A stretch of DNA of 15,567 nt. Source: Endotrypanum monterogeii (Eukaryota > Euglenozoa > Kinetoplastea > Trypanosomatida > Trypanosomatidae). Below the pieces are notes generated by a model. The model was not told where the DNA came from. It saw only the letters and a program-made list of their open reading frames with translations, and did not search any database. The position numbers were made by a program, and so were the translations under genes. The stretch is from positions 337,530 to 353,096 of the forward strand of contig CM007320.1 in NCBI GenBank assembly GCA_000333855.2. Direction: 5' to 3'. Shown piece by piece: positions 1 to 9,000 of this stretch (position 1 is the stretch's first letter; the number at the start of each line of letters is the position of its first letter).

Positions 1-86
1 CCCCCTCCCCCTCGCCAACGATTGAGAAGAGGTGGGTGTTCTACACGCGCGCGCGAGCCCTACCACTATACCCTTCGCACCTCGTA

Positions 87-105
87 CCCCCCCCCCCCCC
101 CCCCC
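87..105 (+). repeat. Poly(C) tract of 19 bases
   Basis: An uninterrupted run of 19 C, shortly followed by a T-run at 120-129. Together they could act as a polypyrimidine tract, but no downstream gene uses it. Run length is likely to vary between reads. Confidence 0.9.
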
Positions 106-272
106 ACCCTACTCATCTGTTTTTTTTTTCATAACCAAGCGGAGAGGATAGGCGGCATTCAAAACTGCGATACTACTCAACGCACTTGCTGAACTGTATA
201 GCAAGTGACGCGTGCACAGTCGAGAGCACGTCCACCTTTTTCTTGTGGCCAAATCGTAGAGGTGCACAGGAA

Positions 273-293
273 GTGTGTGTGCGTGTGTGTGTG
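273..293 (+). repeat. (GT)n microsatellite
   Basis: Alternating GT over about 21 bases with one C interruption. Confidence 0.85.
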
Positions 294-989
294 CTTTTCA
301 GGGGGTGATCTACGCTGAGTGTACAACACTTCGGGCATTCAACCCTTTCCCCTGTTTTTCTCCCAATCACTGCTTCCTTTTGGGGCATTTTTTTTATTCG
401 TGGCGAAAAAAAGGTTCCTTCAATCTTGTCGTCATATCCCCCTGCCTTGTTTCCTGTTTCACGCCTCCTCTTCTGCTATCGGCTTGTCGCCGCTCCCCTC
501 CCCCTCCCGAAGACCAACCCCACACCCCTGTCGATTTTGGAGCTCAGCACTTACTAAGCTAGTTTGGTGAACAGAAAAAAAACTGTTTTCTACAGTCTTG
601 TGAAAGTCAGTGTCTGAAGTAGAACTTGTTCCGTCGGAGGTTTGAGGTGTCAACAACGACGTCAATTATTCTTATCTTCTGCTGTTGACGGTCACCGTCA
701 TTGCTTTTTCATTAACCTGTCACTTTTTTTTTTTTTACTGCGTGTCTCGCAGTTCTTCCACTCGTGGATTCCTTTTCTCATCGTGGGGGAGAGAGGTCGA
801 AGACGTGTCGCGTGGAGGCAATTGTGTCAAAAATCATTTTTTTGTGTGTTCGTCTGTGAGATACCGCAATTTAATTGGGTGGGAGTGCCTGTGTACCTCT
901 GGAGAGTAACAGTGTGGGCCGAGAACTAGTCATCCTCGACAGTTGGGGTAACTCCACACCTGCAGTAATTTTCACCTTCTTTTTTTTTG

Positions 990-1016
990 TTGTTTCCTTT
1001 CCCTGAAAGGAAACAA
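990..1016 (+). other. Perfect 12-bp inverted repeat with 3-base loop
   Basis: Arm 990-1001 (TTGTTTCCTTTC) is the exact reverse complement of 1005-1016, leaving the loop CCT at 1002-1004. In RNA it would form a compact A/U-rich hairpin. It lies in non-coding sequence and is followed by A-rich rather than T-rich sequence, so it is not a bacterial-type terminator. Its function is unknown. Confidence 0.8.
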
Positions 1017-1297
1017 AGAATCAACAGTAGACGTGAACTTCTGCTGCTACTTCTTACATATTTTTCTTTTTCCCGATTCGTTTCCATTTTGATTTTTTAG
1101 TGATTTGTTCCACTTCTTTCATTCGATTGTGATCATCTTTCATTCGCAAAAAAGAAAAAGTAGATATAGCACTTCATTTCGCCACAGGATACATCTTTCT
1201 GCTGTGCGCTGTCTGTTTTTTTTTCTTCTTTGCCCCCTCTCCATTCGCCTTCTAGGGAATCGGAGCTTCTGTTTTCCTATCTGTGTGTATGTACCCT

Positions 1298-1351
1298 GTA
1301 TATATATAAATATATAAATATATAAATACAAATATATATATATATATATAT
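1298..1351. repeat. AT-rich microsatellite
   Basis: Interrupted (TA)n with repeated TATATAAA-like units, followed by an uninterrupted (AT)n stretch. It encodes nothing credible. Confidence 0.9.
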
Positions 1352-1625
1352 TTTCCATTTTTCAAGATCTCCCTGCCAGTAGTGCACCGACGTCAACACC
1401 CCTCTCCATTTCCTGTGCGGACGTGTGTCTCTGTAAGCGTGTGTTTGCAGAAGTACCGATCTTGAGTCTCTGTTCTGTTTATCGCTGACTGTTTTCGGTG
1501 TCTTTCCCTTACTTCTCTTAAAGTCAAAATCAAAATCTTTTTTTTTTACCCTTTCCCCATCCCTCACTTTTTACCTTTCTTCTCTTCTTTGGTCTTCTTG
1601 ATTTTTTTTTTTTTGTACACCTGTC

Positions 1626-1648
1626 GAGGTGAGGTGAGGTGAGGTGAG
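1626..1648 (+). repeat. (GAGGT)4 tandem repeat
   Basis: Four exact copies of GAGGT at 1626-1645, then GAG, leading into a short G-run. A local pentanucleotide expansion in otherwise T-rich sequence. Confidence 0.9.
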
Positions 1649-1923
1649 AGGGGGCGGAATAGTTTTTGCGAAAGTAGTCTTTGTTTTGTCAAATTTGTAG
1701 GAGTGTGTCCGCAAGTGCTTTTGTGTTTTTATATTTCCTTTTTAAGCGTCTTTCTTTTCTTCTTTGCCTCTTCTCTTCACCCTTGTTTATCCCGCCCTTT
1801 TTTTTTTCGGTCCTGGTACTGAGCTCACTTCTTTTCACTTGAGCTCATCTCCGACAAAAAAAAAAACGGGGTCGTGTTTGTTTCGCGTGAAGCTGTACAT
1901 ACTTGAACGTATATTGCTGCTTT

Positions 1924-1958
1924 TGTGTGTCTGTGTGTGTGTCTGTGTGTGTGTCTGT
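1924..1958 (+). repeat. (GT)n microsatellite with 12-base periodicity
   Basis: GT dinucleotides are interrupted by C at regular spacing, giving two copies of a 12-base unit (TGTGTGTGTGTC). Translations across it are only Cys/Val/Ser repeats, so it is not coding. Confidence 0.85.
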
Positions 1959-2084
1959 CGGCGCGTTCTTTTATAAATCTTTCTTTTCATTTCCTCCCCC
2001 AGCCTTCGACGAAGGGAGCGTCGTTCACCTTGGGTTTCTTGTTGTGTTGGTTATCTCTAAGGAGGTGTTGGTCAACCGGTTCCT

Positions 2085-2107
2085 GGGGAGGCGGGAGAGG
2101 GGAAGGG
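2085..2107 (+). other. G-quadruplex-type motif
   Basis: Four G-tracts (GGGG, GGG, GGGG, GGG) are separated by loops of 4, 3 and 2 bases, matching the usual G3+ N1-7 pattern on the transcribed-sense strand. It sits in a purine-rich patch inside pyrimidine-rich DNA. Folding is inferred, not shown. Confidence 0.6.
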
Positions 2108-3276
2108 AGGAAGGCAGACAGTGAAAGGGGAGACACGTACAAGAAAGCAATCATAGATCATCTGTTCACCTCCTAGGGTAAGTGGATCTGGCCGCGTGTC
2201 AGTACAGGTGGTGGTATCTGGAGGTCCCACACCCTGTGGTATCACTCTATCCTTTATATGCATATATACATATATTTATTATTGTGATTATTAGTATCAC
2301 CGCTACTTTTTTCTCTTCTTCCAATTTTTTATTTATTTTTTAAATACTGTGACGTCCCGTGCGCATTCTCGGAACCTCCTTTCTTTGTCGTGTGGTTTAT
2401 GGAGCCTTTACCTGTTTACCGACACCTCCTATTCCTTTTTTTTTCCCGGTTGCTTCTCCGCCTTCACATTTACGTTTGCCCTCTACGATCTCTTTCTTGG
2501 CCACTGGAGATTATATTTTCATCGCCTCTGCCCCTTCACCTCTCAACACGTCTTATTTGAATTCTTTTTTTTTCCCTCACAAGTTTCTGAGACGTCTCTG
2601 CTCCCTTTTTTACCACATTTTTCACCCCCTCCTCCCACCCACTCTCACCGTGTATGGGTGAGTCACATAAAGAGAAAGACCGGTACACGTCTCCCGTTTA
2701 TCTTCCCCTAAAAATTCCCCCCTTTTTCCCTGAACTATTGCGTGTCATAAGGCTCTCGGTGCTCGATTTTTTCCTTCTCGATTGTCTAGTTCTTTTTTTT
2801 CCCGTTCTGTTTCCCTCGGCTTCCTTTTTCTTCTGTTTCTGCATATCCATCTTCCTGTTTTTTTTTTTTTTGCTTCACGCAAATCGCCCAATTGATTTTC
2901 TGTTTCGTTTTGATCGTTTTTACCCCTCCCTGCCTTTTTTTTTATCTATATATCTTGCTTGCTCTATATTCTATCACAGGCAGCGTTGTTATTCTTAAAC
3001 AAGGCATTCCAGATCCCAAACCTCCCACCTCTCCACCTCATTGGTCTAGCTTAGATATCTTGTGTGTACGTGTGCATAAATTTGTTTCACGAGTCTTCTG
3101 AATTAAAAGATTTTTTTTTTTTTGAAGTGTGGACAGGGAAAAAAAAAAACATTAGTCAGTAGGGGAAATCACACACACACAGACACAAGGCCTAACACGG
3201 CTCGGAAACTCTTTGGCCTTTTTCCACACATCACTTCTTTCTTTCTACCGTGAGAAGTCAAAGATAGGCTAAAAAA

Positions 3277-3300
3277 TAATATATATATATATAGATATAT
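3277..3300. repeat. (AT)n microsatellite
   Basis: A run of alternating AT with one G interruption near its end, flanked by A- and GT-rich sequence. Confidence 0.85.
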
Positions 3301-4846
3301 GTCTGCGTGTGTGTTTAGATTCCGAAATACTTGATCCTGATTTTTTTTCGTTTTTCCTTTTCGCTCAAAAAGTGTGCTGGGAGCTTTTTAAAAATACTGT
3401 GAATGGGCGTTTGTGTGTGCATTTTTCAAAAAAGACAGGTTTTGAGGAGACTGAAAAAGAAAAAAAACGCCGCTCTGTCGTGCCATTTTCGCCCCCTCTC
3501 TCCCTCCTGTATCTTCCACGTTTGCGTCGCTCTTGTGGAACTCACTTTTTAAACGTATAAATTTGTTTCACCTCTTCGGCTTAGGAGTTGTATAAAGAAC
3601 AAAAGAATTGGGAGTTTTTTATCCCTCTATTTTTGTGGTATTATCGATATTTTGTTTGGAGGGGACCTTATTTTTTGCCTCTTTTTTTTTCAACTTTAGT
3701 TTTTCAGATACGCTCTATTTCTTTTCTCTTTTTGTCCCTGATCTGTAACGAATGGTTGATGGAGAAAGACTGCTGTGCACATTTTTTTGCATTTTTCCCT
3801 GCCCGATAGTGTGTGCTTCCTTTTCTGTTCTCCCCCTCTCCCCACGCCATACCACTCCACTCTCTTTGTTTCGTCTACTGTTTTTTTCCCTTTGTTTTTC
3901 GGTGTGTCTGTTATGATCCAACTGTAGAGGAGAATTCCAGCATTTTTTCTATTTTTTTTTGTGAGTTTTTGTTCAGATTTCAGTGAGTTGCATGAGTCAT
4001 CTGTTTTTTTTTTGTTGTTTCACGTCTCTGTTGCGGTTTGCCACATTTTTTCTACTCAAACTGTGTCGATATTTTGCTGTGGCAGCTTGCATCGATCTGT
4101 CCTGCTTTTTGCTCCTCCTCCCCCTCTTCCCCAAAGAGAGAGAGAGTTCTAATTCTTTTTTTTTTTTTGCGTGTTTGCGCATGAAGTCCTTCCCTCCTTC
4201 CTCTCTCATCTTTGCGATTCTTTTTCCCTCTTTTTTTTGATCTTCTTCGGCTGCCCGTTTTCTGTCGTGGTCACTGTTGACTTCCCCTTTTTGAAAAAAA
4301 AATTACGTTTGTTTTTGTTCTTGTTGTTTTAGTGGATTTTGAAGGTTTTGCTGCCGGCTCCCCCCGACTTCACGCTTGGTTCCTTGTTTTTTTTTTTTTT
4401 TTTGGGTGGGGAGGAGGAGAAGAAAAGAAGGTGCTGACGTGAGTTGAAGCATTTTTTTTATTTCTCAGCTGTAGAACATTTTTCATGAAAGCTACACACT
4501 TCGAACACACACACCTCACCTTTTCAAACAACAAAAAATTATCACTACGCAACCGTGTACAGATTTGGTATACAGAGACGAGATCAAACATCGACAACTT
4601 TTTCCCCCTTCTTACTCTTTTTATTCTTGTACTCACGAGGTTGTCTCACTTCACTGTTTTTTTTTTGTTATTAATACATATTTGTTCCGATCTCGTGTGA
4701 GAGGTCGGCGTCGATTCACCCACTTCATTTTTTTCTCTGCGTTTGGTTTTCGTTTCCTTCTTGCTTTTCTTCCCCTCTCCTCGAACTCACGTCTTCTCTT
4801 TTTGATTGATTTGCATCCTTGCTTTTTATTCTTGGGTCTCGTCAAG

Positions 4847-4871
4847 TTTTTTTTTCTATTGGGACATTAAG
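4847..4871 (+). promoter_or_regulatory. Probable trans-splice acceptor for the kinase gene
   Basis: A T9 run (4847-4855) followed by CTATT, then the first AG at 4870-4871. This is the usual trypanosomatid arrangement for spliced-leader addition. Use of this AG would give an 18-base 5' UTR before the ATG at 4890, with no upstream ATG. It supports 4890 as the start and makes the frame extension back to 4806 (a TTG, not an ATG) untranslated. Confidence 0.65.
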
Positions 4872-4889
4872 GGGAAGAATAAATACACG

Positions 4890-6062
4890 ATGGTTGATGT
4901 GATACAGTCGGTATCAGTTCATGCTGACAGCAACGAATTGCTGACTGTTCTGGCGCCATCCGCACCTCCGCTGGTCACCCATGTTATTCCCTCCGCACAC
5001 GGAAATGATAAGAAAGAGAATCAACTCGCCTCGCGGGAGCATCCCACAGCCGTTTCTTTTGTCGAAGCTGAGCAGACGACGAAAGAGTTCTCCGAAGACC
5101 TCATAGGAACTCCGTCACAGCGACACCGGAGCACGAACGACCTCACTGGTCACAATGCGCGTTGTCAATCATTCTGCACGATCCCCAGGACTAGTAAAGC
5201 ACCTTGCACCTTAAGCACAGCAGCCGATGTCCTCACGGGAGCTCCTCCTTTCATATTCGAGGGAGCTGACCGCACAAAGTGCTGCATAAATGACCCAAGG
5301 TGCAATCGTCCAAAAGCGCATTGCAGTCGTGAAGACATAAAACTCCATACCCTTTTTCCTGGTGGTCCCCAGGTGGGCTTCAGCTGCACATCACCGGACG
5401 AGAACAATGATGTGCACTGTGCATTATCGTCTGAGGTTTCTAAGAAAGAATACGCCGAGGACTCACCCTCAGAGGACTTGCCACCTACGCTCGGACAGAT
5501 ACGACGTAAAAACTGCCTTTTGATGGTGGTCTTGCTGGCTACCACGACGCTGCTGGCCATTGCTGGCGGTATGGGGGTTGGTTATGTGAACAAACATTTT
5601 TCGACGTTAACCCATCGTAGGTATCTCGAAGCGAGTGAGAAGGTCATCCTCAACAGCTCGACCATGACACTTAAGAGGTACCACCAGGAGCTACGGGTGG
5701 AGGCGCACAACCTCATGTCTTTTATGCGTTTGACGTTTCATGCTGAGGTGAACAAGAGCCCCAAGACGCTCTTAAATGACCTATCCACCACTTTTTTCGA
5801 TGCGTGGCGCACATGGATGTTCCGTTCCACCATCACCACGTTACACTCGGTGTACATTCCGTTGTGTGAGGAGAGTCAAATCAACACCGTCTTGTGCCTC
5901 GTTCTCGCAGTGCGGATCTCGTGCGAATCTGAACGCAAACATTCGAATTGCCTTTTCATGGTCTCCAACTTGACCAACCGCGCGAAGATGGATGCTTACC
6001 AGATCGACTTTTCCCAACCCACTCGCCCAGAGGTCGGTCATTTCGTGAAGGAATCCCGTTGA
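4890..6062 (+). CDS. Receptor-like protein kinase, N-terminal part (broken by frameshift)
   Basis: This frame carries the first 390 codons of a protein that continues in another frame; its TGA at 6060-6062 is almost certainly caused by the frame change. The start is the first ATG after the probable splice acceptor. Residues 1-207 are polar, with no signal peptide, and probably cytosolic. Residues 209-233 form a clear hydrophobic helix (TM1), preceded by the basic stretch IRRKN. After it comes the first half of a probable extracellular or luminal domain, with three N-glycosylation sequons at residues 255 (NSS), 288 (NKS) and 360 (NLT). The helical, Leu/Met-rich stretch after TM1 is reminiscent of CACHE-type sensor domains, but I cannot assign it. 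Codons stay G/C-ending up to about 6045, so this frame is the native one up to there. Alone, this piece would lack all enzymatic domains. Confidence 0.85.
   Translation: MVDVIQSVSVHADSNELLTVLAPSAPPLVTHVIPSAHGNDKKENQLASREHPTAVSFVEAEQTTKEFSEDLIGTPSQRHRSTNDLTGHNARCQSFCTIPRTSKAPCTLSTAADVLTGAPPFIFEGADRTKCCINDPRCNRPKAHCSREDIKLHTLFPGGPQVGFSCTSPDENNDVHCALSSEVSKKEYAEDSPSEDLPPTLGQIRRKNCLLMVVLLATTTLLAIAGGMGVGYVNKHFSTLTHRRYLEASEKVILNSSTMTLKRYHQELRVEAHNLMSFMRLTFHAEVNKSPKTLLNDLSTTFFDAWRTWMFRSTITTLHSVYIPLCEESQINTVLCLVLAVRISCESERKHSNCLFMVSNLTNRAKMDAYQIDFSQPTRPEVGHFVKESR
6038..6062 (+). other. Probable -1 frameshift joining the two kinase frames
   Basis: Coding passes from the frame of 4890 to the frame one base earlier. 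The upstream frame is protein-like up to the VKE near 6045-6053 and stops at 6060; the downstream frame is protein-like from GIPLT near 6050 onward. One missing base would explain it, for example a lost G in the GG at 6050 or a lost T in the TTT at 6041-6043. There is no slippery heptamer and no pseudoknot-like sequence, so programmed slippage is unlikely. It is either an assembly error or a true inactivating deletion. Confidence 0.8.
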
Positions 6063-9000
6063 CAGTAGACTACGTGCGTGGGGAGGGGGATCAGCACTAC
6101 GACTTCCAGACCGAAGAGGGACTTGCGGCGCGTAACGCCATGCACACGACTCTCGTTTTGCGGCAGCAGAAGCGGCAAGGTCCCTACATGATTATCTGCG
6201 ATACTGGTAGTTCTTTTGATCGCTGGTTTGAGAGCTTTGAAAAGGGGCTTCAGAAGACAACCAACAGCTACTCGATGCTATTCCGGGATGACGGTATCAT
6301 CATGGCGTACGGCTATGAAGTCAGCAACTCCAACGACGAACCCACAGATTTCCCGTGTCACGCGTCCATTGGTCCTGTCCAGCTGGGAATGTGCGGAGTT
6401 GGCAAATCGGCTGTACTAGATCGGATGGTGGGGATCTTTCTAAAGATTACCTATGACAGTAGCTTCCTGAAGGCGACGTTCGGGAATCAGAAGGCGTTGG
6501 TGATGACGGAAAATATGGACAACTACATTGTTGTCTATCAGGATTTCTTACGCTTTCAGGATGACTATACACGGCCTCACAGCGTTTTCTTTGCCGCGTA
6601 CGCGGTTCCGCTAGAGGTCTCACTGAGTCGAGAAGGCGTCTTCCAGATTGTCATTTGTGTCCTGATCATCATTATCTGTGTATTTCTCCTGGGTGGTGTT
6701 GCCATGGTTGCGGTGAACCAAATGCTACAGGTAGTGGAGGTGATTTCAAAGCTGTCTACGCACGCAGCGATGTACGACACGGAGGGAATGCGCAGTGTTC
6801 TGGACCAACAAAAACCTGGCCTCCTCGCTCGTCTCATCACGTCCGCGGATGTGATCAGCTACGAGTTCCAGCTCATCTTGGCGAATCTAAATGCGTATCG
6901 TCCGTTTCTGCCCCAGTCGCTGCTCACCAGAGGCAACGGCGTCTTCCATGACGAGGCACAGGTGCCGCCATGCGCGACATGTGGGGACGACAGTGGAGCT
7001 GACCTTTCTACCGACCATGTGGAGATTCATCCCGAGAAGGCGCAGGTGCTGCACATGAGCAACGCTCTTGCACGCACTGTTCCGAACCCCATAGAGAACA
7101 CCCGACTTTTACAACGGGGATTCCACCCGACAAAATCGACTATCCTTGTGGTGAGCCTCGCGAATGTGGCACAGCGCGCGGGAAACTCGGTTGACGTAGT
7201 GACTGTGTTTGTCCAAACAGCTCTGAATCACGCTGTTCTGTTCAGTGGGGTCGTGGAGACAATCGAGTTTCACAAAGTCGTCATTTCGTTCAATTCGCAT
7301 TTTTCAGTTCCGCGGCATCAGGAAAAAGCGTGTTTGTGTGCACTGGCGATGCGGGAGGCTTTTGAGGACTCGGGGTGCGTCGTGAGCATGGGCATCGCAT
7401 CGGGGTACAATTATGTTGGCACCACCGGTACAGAGCAGCAAAAGGCGCGTGTGATAGTAGGGGAGAGCGTCGTGGTTGCAGAGGCTCTCACGCACCTCAG
7501 TAACTACCTTGGGTCTTCTATTCTAGCGACCGATCCCGTTGTATTCGAGGCTCTCGTAGTTGCCGTCGCGGTGGATGTGATACAGATCTACTATCAGCAT
7601 GACAATGAGTGGGTGCAGTACAGTGTGTCGGAGATCATTGGTAATCGCCATGCAGTTCTCTCGTCTGACATGCAGCTCGTCAAGTCGGTCTTTAAGTTGG
7701 TGCGCTACCGCAAAGCAGAGGAAGCATTAAGTGTAGTGCGTAGTTATGTTGCGGTGGTGGGCGGGCGACAGGAGACGCCGTCATGGCCGGTCCGCCGCAT
7801 CCACGCTCTAGTAGAATCTCAACAGGAGTTGATAAGGATAGGCTACAGACGACGACGACAACAATGGCCGGCGCTGGAGGGCGAGGAGCTAATTATTAAT
7901 CACCTTGCCGAGGCGAACAGGTTATACGATACACGGGCACTGCCTCTAAAGGGGATCCATTTTCTGTCCACCGATACTACCTTCCCGGGATCATCGCGCA
8001 ACGGCCATGCTGCCTCGAGCGAGGCCTGTCTGGTGACCAATGAGACTTCCGCGGCGTTCGGCGAGGCGGCACTCGCGCGAGTGCTGATGGACGAGCAGTC
8101 GAAACTTGTGATGACGCTACAGCAGCCGGCGCCACTGCCAAACGGGTGCTTAAGCGACAATGCCCTTTTCTCTGTTTTCATGTTGATACAAAGTGAAGAA
8201 GAGGACGAGGAGAGGGATTCGGAGTCCATCACTTCGGTGTCGGATACAAAAGCGAATGACGTTCATGCGGGCTCCGACCCAGTGAGCGCGGAGATGCTGC
8301 CGAATGCCTCGACGCTACCCTTTCGGGTGCGCAATGCCTTCTGCACCTCGCAACGGCTTCAATTGGCCGCTTCTTACCCATCGCTGTCGTGTGCATTCAG
8401 TGAGACAGAATACGCGCGGAGGCCTCGGATGACTGCATCCTTCACCTCAAACAGCCGTCGCTGCTTGGAGACGTGGCCCTTGCGTGACAGAACACTCAGT
8501 TGTCTTCAGGGTCCGACCACTTGTGTCAATACCAGCCCCCGATCTGGTTTATTGAAGGGGGATAGAAAACGGGTATGCCCCCTTCGCGATTCTAAACTGG
8601 TCGCCACTACGCGCAACGTTAGCCCTGTTGTGGATGTAGCGGCGGTCCATGGGGGTGGGCAGGAGAACTTTTCCCTGAAGACACACAACCGCTACACGCT
8701 TCCGCAGCGCGTTGTGTCAATCAGCGGCCAGGTATTTCACCGAACGACACAGTTGCTTGGGCGTGGGTCTTTCGGAGAAGTGTACCTTGTTATGTCTGAG
8801 ACTGGAGCTCTAGGTGCCATGAAGGCAGCTCCGCTTTACAGCAACAACGCCCATCAGCTCGTTCGCGAGGTGAAAACACTTTCACAGATGCGGCATGAAA
8901 ACATCGTCGGCTATGATTGCTGCGCGGTGCAGGATAATTTCTTTTTTATTATCTGTGAGTATATGGCTGCCGGTACACTTGGGTCTCTCATTCAGAAGCT

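Larger units (their letters stand above)
1..4846. other. Long non-coding region upstream of the kinase gene
   Basis: Nearly 4.9 kb without a convincing gene. All open frames are short (at most about 120 codons), rich in Phe, Leu, Ser and Cys because of T-runs, and lack the G/C-ending codons seen in the genes of this window. The + strand is strongly T/C-rich with many T8-T14 runs, as expected of trypanosomatid intergenic and 3' UTR sequence transcribed left to right. A less biased, purine-rich patch lies at about 2000-2250. It may be the 3' UTR of a + strand gene to the left plus spacer, or a transcription-unit boundary; the upstream gene is outside the window. Confidence 0.7.

Noticed and set aside
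2162..2200. CCTAGGGTAAGT, resembling a cis-intron 5' splice site
   Set aside because: Cis-splicing is very rare in trypanosomatids, and there is no coding sequence on either side to join.
4490..4530. TTCGAA-containing stretch considered as a tRNA B box on the - strand
   Set aside because: It lacks the required C position, no A box lies at the right distance, and no cloverleaf can be drawn.
5165..5560. 131-codon frame on the - strand opposite the kinase N-terminus
   Set aside because: It is antisense to a well-supported coding region, has no motif, and runs against the transcription direction of all genes here.
5948..6049. Upstream extension of the kinase C-terminal frame
   Set aside because: It begins with TTG, and over these bases the other frame is the more protein-like one (continuing the ectodomain), so the extension is a shadow.
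6038..6062. Programmed -1 ribosomal frameshift
   Set aside because: There is no X-XXY-YYZ slippery heptamer before the stop and no evident downstream pseudoknot; a simple one-base deletion explains the data better.
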